Shown in pieces: positions 5,979 through 9,312 of a stretch of 9,312 nt of DNA (position 1 is its first letter; every line of letters begins with the position of its first letter). The DNA comes from Bacillota bacterium. GTDB lineage: Bacteria > Bacillota > Clostridia > Acetivibrionales > DTU013. Position numbers and translations under genes: made by a program. The notes under the pieces were generated by a model. That model saw only the letters and a list, made by a program, of their open reading frames with translations. It ran no database searches and had not been told where the DNA came from. The stretch is from positions 1 to 9,312 of the forward strand of contig JAEWQC010000233.1 of assembly GCA_023399355.1 (NCBI GenBank), given 5' to 3'.

Positions 5979-7124
5979 TTGCCGCAGTCCAAGAGAGATT
6001 TTTATGAAGTGCTGGAGGTTGGGAAAAACGCTTCCGAAGAGGAGATTAAGAAAGCATATAGAAAAAAGGCAAAGCAGTATCACCCGGATGTTAATTCAGG
6101 GGATAAGACGGCTGAGTCAAAATTCAAGGAAGTGAACGAGGCTTACGAGATATTGAGCGATCCCCAGAAGAAAGCCAGATATGACCAGTACGGGCATGCG
6201 GGAGTTGATCCGAACGGTTTTGGAAACGCCGGCGCCGGTTTTGGTGATTTTGATTTTGGCGGAATAGGGGATATATTTGAGTCCTTCTTCGGGGGTTCAG
6301 GCTTTGGACGTTCTGCCAAAAGCCGTTCAGGACCACAGAAGGGTACCGATTTGAAATATTCTACTGAAATATCCTTTGAAGAGGCTGCTTTTGGCCTTGA
6401 AAGAGAAATTTCGATCAACAGGCATGAAAACTGTACTACCTGCGGCGGTTCAGGGGCAAAGGCCGGCAGCAGTCCGGTCACCTGTACCCAGTGTAACGGG
6501 ACCGGCCAGGTTCAATACAAGCAAAGTACGCCATTCGGACAGTTTGTCAATGTAAAGCCTTGTGATGCATGCCGCGGTGAAGGAAAGATCATTTCCAATC
6601 CATGTCCGTCCTGCAGCGGAAAGGGCAAAGTACGCAAGTCGGTTAAAATAAAACTGGATATACCGGCAGGAATAGATGACGGCCAGACCATGTCCCTCAG
6701 GGGAGAGGGCGATCCCGGTACAAAAGGGGGACCCGCAGGGGATCTTTATGTCACCATAAAGGTAAGATCTCATACGTTATTTAAAAGACAAGGCAATGAT
6801 GTTGTGTGTGAAATGCCGATTACCTTTGTGCAGGCAGTATTGGGTGCTGAACTGGAGGTGCCGACACTGGATGGCAAGGTGAAATACACCATTCCTGAAG
6901 GTACCCAGACCGGATCCATATTCAGGCTGAAAAACAAGGGGATCCCTTATTTGAGGGGTAACGGCAGGGGCGACCAGTACGTGAAAGTCGATATAGAAGT
7001 CCCCAAGAAGCTGAACGAGAAACAGAAAGCAGCTCTTCGCGGATTTGCCGATATCAGCGGCGACGAAGTCCATGAACAGCGCAAGAGCTTTTTTAATAAG
7101 ATGAAGGATGCACTCGGAATGTAG
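5979..7124 (+). CDS. dnaJ: Chaperone protein DnaJ (Hsp40), TTG start
   Basis: DnaJ delivers unfolded proteins to DnaK and stimulates its ATPase. The 381-residue protein is a complete type I Hsp40: the J-domain (about 6-72) with HPD at 35-37, a Gly/Phe-rich linker (80-110), and a zinc-binding region with four CxxC pairs at 152/155, 169/172, 195/198 and 209/212. Two C-terminal substrate-binding beta domains and a dimerisation tail follow. The start is a TTG: an in-frame TGA lies two codons before it, and the next possible start, a GTG at 6009, would cut off the first strand-helix part of the J-domain (DFYEVL). It stands apart from dnaK behind a terminator and its own promoter, and I see no CIRCE, so it may escape HrcA control. 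Confidence 0.98.
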   Translation: MPQSKRDFYEVLEVGKNASEEEIKKAYRKKAKQYHPDVNSGDKTAESKFKEVNEAYEILSDPQKKARYDQYGHAGVDPNGFGNAGAGFGDFDFGGIGDIFESFFGGSGFGRSAKSRSGPQKGTDLKYSTEISFEEAAFGLEREISINRHENCTTCGGSGAKAGSSPVTCTQCNGTGQVQYKQSTPFGQFVNVKPCDACRGEGKIISNPCPSCSGKGKVRKSVKIKLDIPAGIDDGQTMSLRGEGDPGTKGGPAGDLYVTIKVRSHTLFKRQGNDVVCEMPITFVQAVLGAELEVPTLDGKVKYTIPEGTQTGSIFRLKNKGIPYLRGNGRGDQYVKVDIEVPKKLNEKQKAALRGFADISGDEVHEQRKSFFNKMKDALGM

Positions 7125-7212
7125 AATCGCGTAAAGTAACGTATGAATAAAACGCGTTCTTGTTGTTATCGGAGAGTAAACCGAACCGTGAATGCAGTAC
7201 GGAGGATAAAGG

Positions 7213-8157
7213 ATGAAATGGACGGAAGTAAGTATAAGAACAACCGAGGAGGCCAGTGACGCCGTATCTGAAATGCTCACCTCCATCGGAGCGGGCGGTG
7301 TGGTGATCGAGGATCCCAATGAGATCAGAAGGCAGATCGAGAGTCCGGATTCCTTGGATTATGCAGACCAGGAATTTATGGATTCACTGGGTACCAAGGT
7401 CACAATTAAGGCTTATTTCAATGAAGAATCGACTTCAGAGGAACTGGCGATCCTTATTAAAGAGAAACTGCAATTTATTTCCCAGTTTCTTGACATTGGA
7501 GACGGATATCAGGGCAGCGGAAAAGTGGATGACGAGGACTGGGCCACCGCATGGAAAAAGTATTACAAGCCTTTTCACATATCGGACAGCGTGGTAATCA
7601 AGCCAAGCTGGGAGGAATATGAGAAACAGGCGGGTGAGATTCTTATAGAGATGGACCCCGGCATGGCATTCGGCACAGGAACCCATGAGACTACCAGACT
7701 CTGTTCACAGCTTCTTGAAAAGTATGTCAAAAAAGGTGATAGGGTGATTGATGTCGGATGCGGTACCGGAATCCTTTCGATCATTGCGGTGAAGCTTGGT
7801 GCAAGCCATGCTGCAGCTATTGACATTGATGAAGTTGCAGCAAGGGTGACAAAGGAAAACTGTACCATAAACGGCGTACTTGATGCCATTGACGTTAAAA
7901 AGGGCGTTTTAGCCGATCTTCAGCCTCAAAAGGCGGATATTGTCGTTGCGAATATTATTGCAGATGTAGTGATCAAGCTGTCCGGCTCAATTCCCTCCTA
8001 TCTGAAAGAGGGAGGTCTCCTTCTGACATCAGGCATTATCAGGGAGAGAAAAGACGATGTGGTAAGCGCATATACCGCTATAGGCTTCAAATTCATGAAT
8101 ATTCTCGAGATGGGTGAATGGGTGGCGATTGTATTTAAATGTCCAGATTCTTTGTAA
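7213..8157 (+). CDS. prmA: Ribosomal protein L11 methyltransferase
   Basis: PrmA trimethylates lysines and the N-terminus of ribosomal protein L11 (RplK) using S-adenosylmethionine; loss is usually tolerated in studied bacteria. The 314-residue protein has the N-terminal L11-recognition domain (MKWTEVSIRT onwards, about 1-100). A linker with DWATAWKKYYKPF (109-121) and the PrmA-specific MDPGMAFGTGTHETT (147-161) leads to a Rossmann methyltransferase domain with the SAM motif VIDVGCGTG (178-186), acidic residues AIDID (202-206) and VVANIIAD (244-251). GGAGG (7201-7205) is 7 bases before the ATG. It follows dnaJ after 88 bases that contain no convincing terminator or promoter, and overlaps rsmE. 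A dnaJ-prmA-rsmE order is common in Firmicutes. Confidence 0.97.
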   Translation: MKWTEVSIRTTEEASDAVSEMLTSIGAGGVVIEDPNEIRRQIESPDSLDYADQEFMDSLGTKVTIKAYFNEESTSEELAILIKEKLQFISQFLDIGDGYQGSGKVDDEDWATAWKKYYKPFHISDSVVIKPSWEEYEKQAGEILIEMDPGMAFGTGTHETTRLCSQLLEKYVKKGDRVIDVGCGTGILSIIAVKLGASHAAAIDIDEVAARVTKENCTINGVLDAIDVKKGVLADLQPQKADIVVANIIADVVIKLSGSIPSYLKEGGLLLTSGIIRERKDDVVSAYTAIGFKFMNILEMGEWVAIVFKCPDSL

Positions 8158-8912
8158 CAGGAGATGCGGTCGACATTTTAAACGGCCGGATTACCATAAC
8201 GGGCGAGGATGTCAAGCATATCAGAAATGTTCTGAGAAGTGTGCCCGGTGACAAGCTGGAAATTTCGGACGGTACCGGGACAGACTTCAATACGGCGATA
8301 GAATTGATTGAAAAGGATACTGTTGTTGTGAAAATCATGGATTCAACACCCAACAGGACAGAACCTCCTATCGACATCACGCTGTTCCAGGGTATTCCCA
8401 AAGCAGATAAAATGGACTATATCATACAAAAGTGTATCGAACTTGGTGTAAAAAGAATTGTCCCTGTCATGACGGCCAGGACGGTGGTCAGGTTCGACAA
8501 TGCGCGCGATGCGGCGGCAAAAGCAGCAAGATGGCAGCGCATTTCTTCCGAGGCGGCGAAACAATGTGACAGGGGAATTATCCCGGTTGTTGAAGAACCT
8601 GTGCGTTTTGCCGAAGCGCTGAAGATGGCTGAGGGCAGCAAGCTCAAGCTCATTCCCTATGAGGAGGAGACGGAAGGCAGTTTGCGTTTCCAACTGGAGA
8701 AGGTAAAAACGGGGAACAATTCTGCAAGTCTGCAGCAACGAATGCAAATTGCTGTTTTTATTGGCCCGGAAGGTGGATTTACCCCGGAAGAAGTGTCAAA
8801 AGCTGTGGAGAACGGCTTCAAATCCGTCACACTTGGCCCAAGAATTCTTAGGACAGAAACTGCAGGAATCGCTGTAGTTTCAATCATCGGGTATGAGCTT
8901 GGCGACGTGTAA
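8139..8912 (+). CDS. rsmE: 16S rRNA (uracil1498-N3)-methyltransferase RsmE
   Basis: RsmE methylates N3 of U1498 in helix 44 of 16S rRNA, in the decoding region of the assembled 30S subunit. The 257-residue product has the N-terminal PUA-like domain (MSRFFV, then GEDVKHIRNVLR at 22-33). The C-terminal SPOUT (trefoil-knot) domain carries KADKMDYIIQKCIELGV (88-104), RWQRISSEAAKQC (131-143), FIGPEGGFTPEEV (207-219) and the knot motif LGPRILRTETA (232-242). The ATG at 8139 lies inside prmA, giving a 19-base overlap in a different frame, so translation is probably coupled; only a weak GGTGG (8121-8125) lies upstream. The start fits the family, whose members begin with a short MxRFF/MxRYF segment. 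Confidence 0.96.
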   Translation: MSRFFVTGDAVDILNGRITITGEDVKHIRNVLRSVPGDKLEISDGTGTDFNTAIELIEKDTVVVKIMDSTPNRTEPPIDITLFQGIPKADKMDYIIQKCIELGVKRIVPVMTARTVVRFDNARDAAAKAARWQRISSEAAKQCDRGIIPVVEEPVRFAEALKMAEGSKLKLIPYEEETEGSLRFQLEKVKTGNNSASLQQRMQIAVFIGPEGGFTPEEVSKAVENGFKSVTLGPRILRTETAGIAVVSIIGYELGDV

Positions 8913-9046
8913 AACGGAGTAAACAGGAGAAAAACCCTTGTAATTTAAAAAAATTAATAAAAAACCTAAAATCGGCCTTTTAATTGTCAGGGTTTATGTT
9001 ATAATACGTATTGAATATCAAGTAAAATATAGCATAAGAGGTTTTT
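8913..9046. other. A/T-rich gap between rsmE and yicC
   Basis: This 134-base gap holds no gene. I see no good terminator for rsmE: the only inverted repeat, AAACCCT (8932-8938) with AGGGTTT (8989-8995), is 50 bases apart. It contains the promoter of the next gene at 8997-9005. A minus-strand open frame (8980-9243) crossing into yicC is a shadow. Confidence 0.55.
8997..9005 (+). promoter_or_regulatory. Extended -10 promoter of yicC
   Basis: TGTTATAAT (8997-9005) is a perfect TGn plus TATAAT extended -10 box. A nearby TTGTCA (8984-8989) is only 10 bases upstream and cannot be its -35; the correctly spaced bases (around 8977-8983) are only T-rich. Transcription should start near 9012, about 35 bases before the ATG. 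Confidence 0.65.
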
Positions 9047-9312
9047 ATGATAAAGAGCATGACCGGCTTTGGCCGCGGGGAGTATGCACAGGACGGCAAG
9101 GAGTTTACCGTTGAGATCAAAACGGTAAACCACAGATATTCGGATGTATTCATTAAAATGCCCAGGCAGGTGGGCTTCCTTGAAGACAAGGTAAGAGAAC
9201 TCGTCGGCAAAGGCATTTCCAGGGGGAAGATCGATGTCTTCATTACCTATTACAACTACGGCGATGACTCCAAAAGCGTCACATTTGATGAAGCCCTGGC
9301 AAAGACCTATAT
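9047..9312 (+). CDS. yicC: YicC-family endoribonuclease, N-terminal part (cut by window end)
   Basis: Only the first 88 codons are in the window and the frame stays open to its edge. The start MIKSMTGFGRGE, the stretch VEIKTVNHRYSDVFIKMPR (22-40) and ISRGKIDVFI (about 58-67) are the conserved N-terminal features of the YicC/YloC family. Members of this family are reported as endoribonucleases that act on RNA, and the E. coli protein has been linked to turnover of small RNAs. AAGAGG (9036-9041) lies 5 bases before the ATG, and an extended -10 promoter precedes it. In many Firmicutes this gene heads a cluster with remA, gmk and rpoZ; whether that holds here is outside the window. Confidence 0.93.
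   Translation, partial: MIKSMTGFGRGEYAQDGKEFTVEIKTVNHRYSDVFIKMPRQVGFLEDKVRELVGKGISRGKIDVFITYYNYGDDSKSVTFDEALAKTY

Noticed and set aside
7128..7156. CGCGT/ACGCG inverted repeat after dnaJ as a terminator
   Set aside because: The stem is five base pairs around a 19-base loop and no T-tract follows it.
6777..7319. A 180-codon minus-strand open frame over the dnaJ-prmA junction
   Set aside because: It is antisense to conserved DnaJ and PrmA sequence, lacks known motifs and has no clear promoter or ribosome binding site.
8984..9005. TTGTCA plus TATAAT as a standard promoter for yicC
   Set aside because: The spacer is only 10 bases, too short for sigma-A; the TGn extended -10 explains the site better.

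Overview
The window is a stretch of ordinary, strongly co-oriented bacterial chromosome; every gene I accept reads on the + strand. The organism looks like a low-to-mid GC Gram-positive of the class Clostridia. Reasons: the gene order hrcA-grpE-dnaK-dnaJ-prmA-rsmE; a DnaK without the extra N-terminal segment of proteobacterial DnaK; a perfect CIRCE operator just behind a sigma-A-type promoter; strong GGAGG-like ribosome binding sites; and purine-rich coding strands. I cannot name a genus from the sequence.

Positions 1-1930: a two-gene ABC transporter. A six-helix ABC-2-type permease is followed after 22 bases by its ATPase. The ATPase has glutamate where the Q-loop glutamine is expected, a feature of the bacitracin/lantibiotic-resistance (BcrA/LanF) branch. 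The pair ends in a clear hairpin terminator (1897-1930).

Positions 1931-5830: the heat-shock operon hrcA-grpE-dnaK. It has a TTGACA/TATTTT promoter and a perfect CIRCE at the predicted transcription start. HrcA, the first gene product, is the repressor that binds CIRCE, so the operon should be autoregulated, with HrcA folding depending on GroEL in the usual model. GrpE is the nucleotide exchange factor of DnaK. The operon ends in a structured dnaK 3' region with two competing hairpins and then a 15-bp terminator stem.

Positions 5831-8912: dnaJ, prmA and rsmE. dnaJ is split from dnaK by 290 bases containing the terminator and a separate extended -10 promoter without CIRCE. It starts at a TTG codon. 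prmA (ribosomal protein L11 methyltransferase) and rsmE (16S rRNA m3U1498 methyltransferase) follow, the last two overlapping by 19 bases. DnaJ, DnaK and GrpE form the Hsp70 folding cycle, while PrmA and RsmE modify the ribosome.

Positions 8913-9312: a non-coding gap with an extended -10 promoter, then the first 88 codons of a yicC-family gene cut by the window edge.

I found no mobile element, CRISPR array, tRNA or rRNA, and no convincing undescribed system. The points most worth a second look are the separate, CIRCE-free control of dnaJ, the mutually exclusive hairpins behind dnaK, the glutamate Q-loop of the ATPase, and the composition shift at the end of the ATPase gene.
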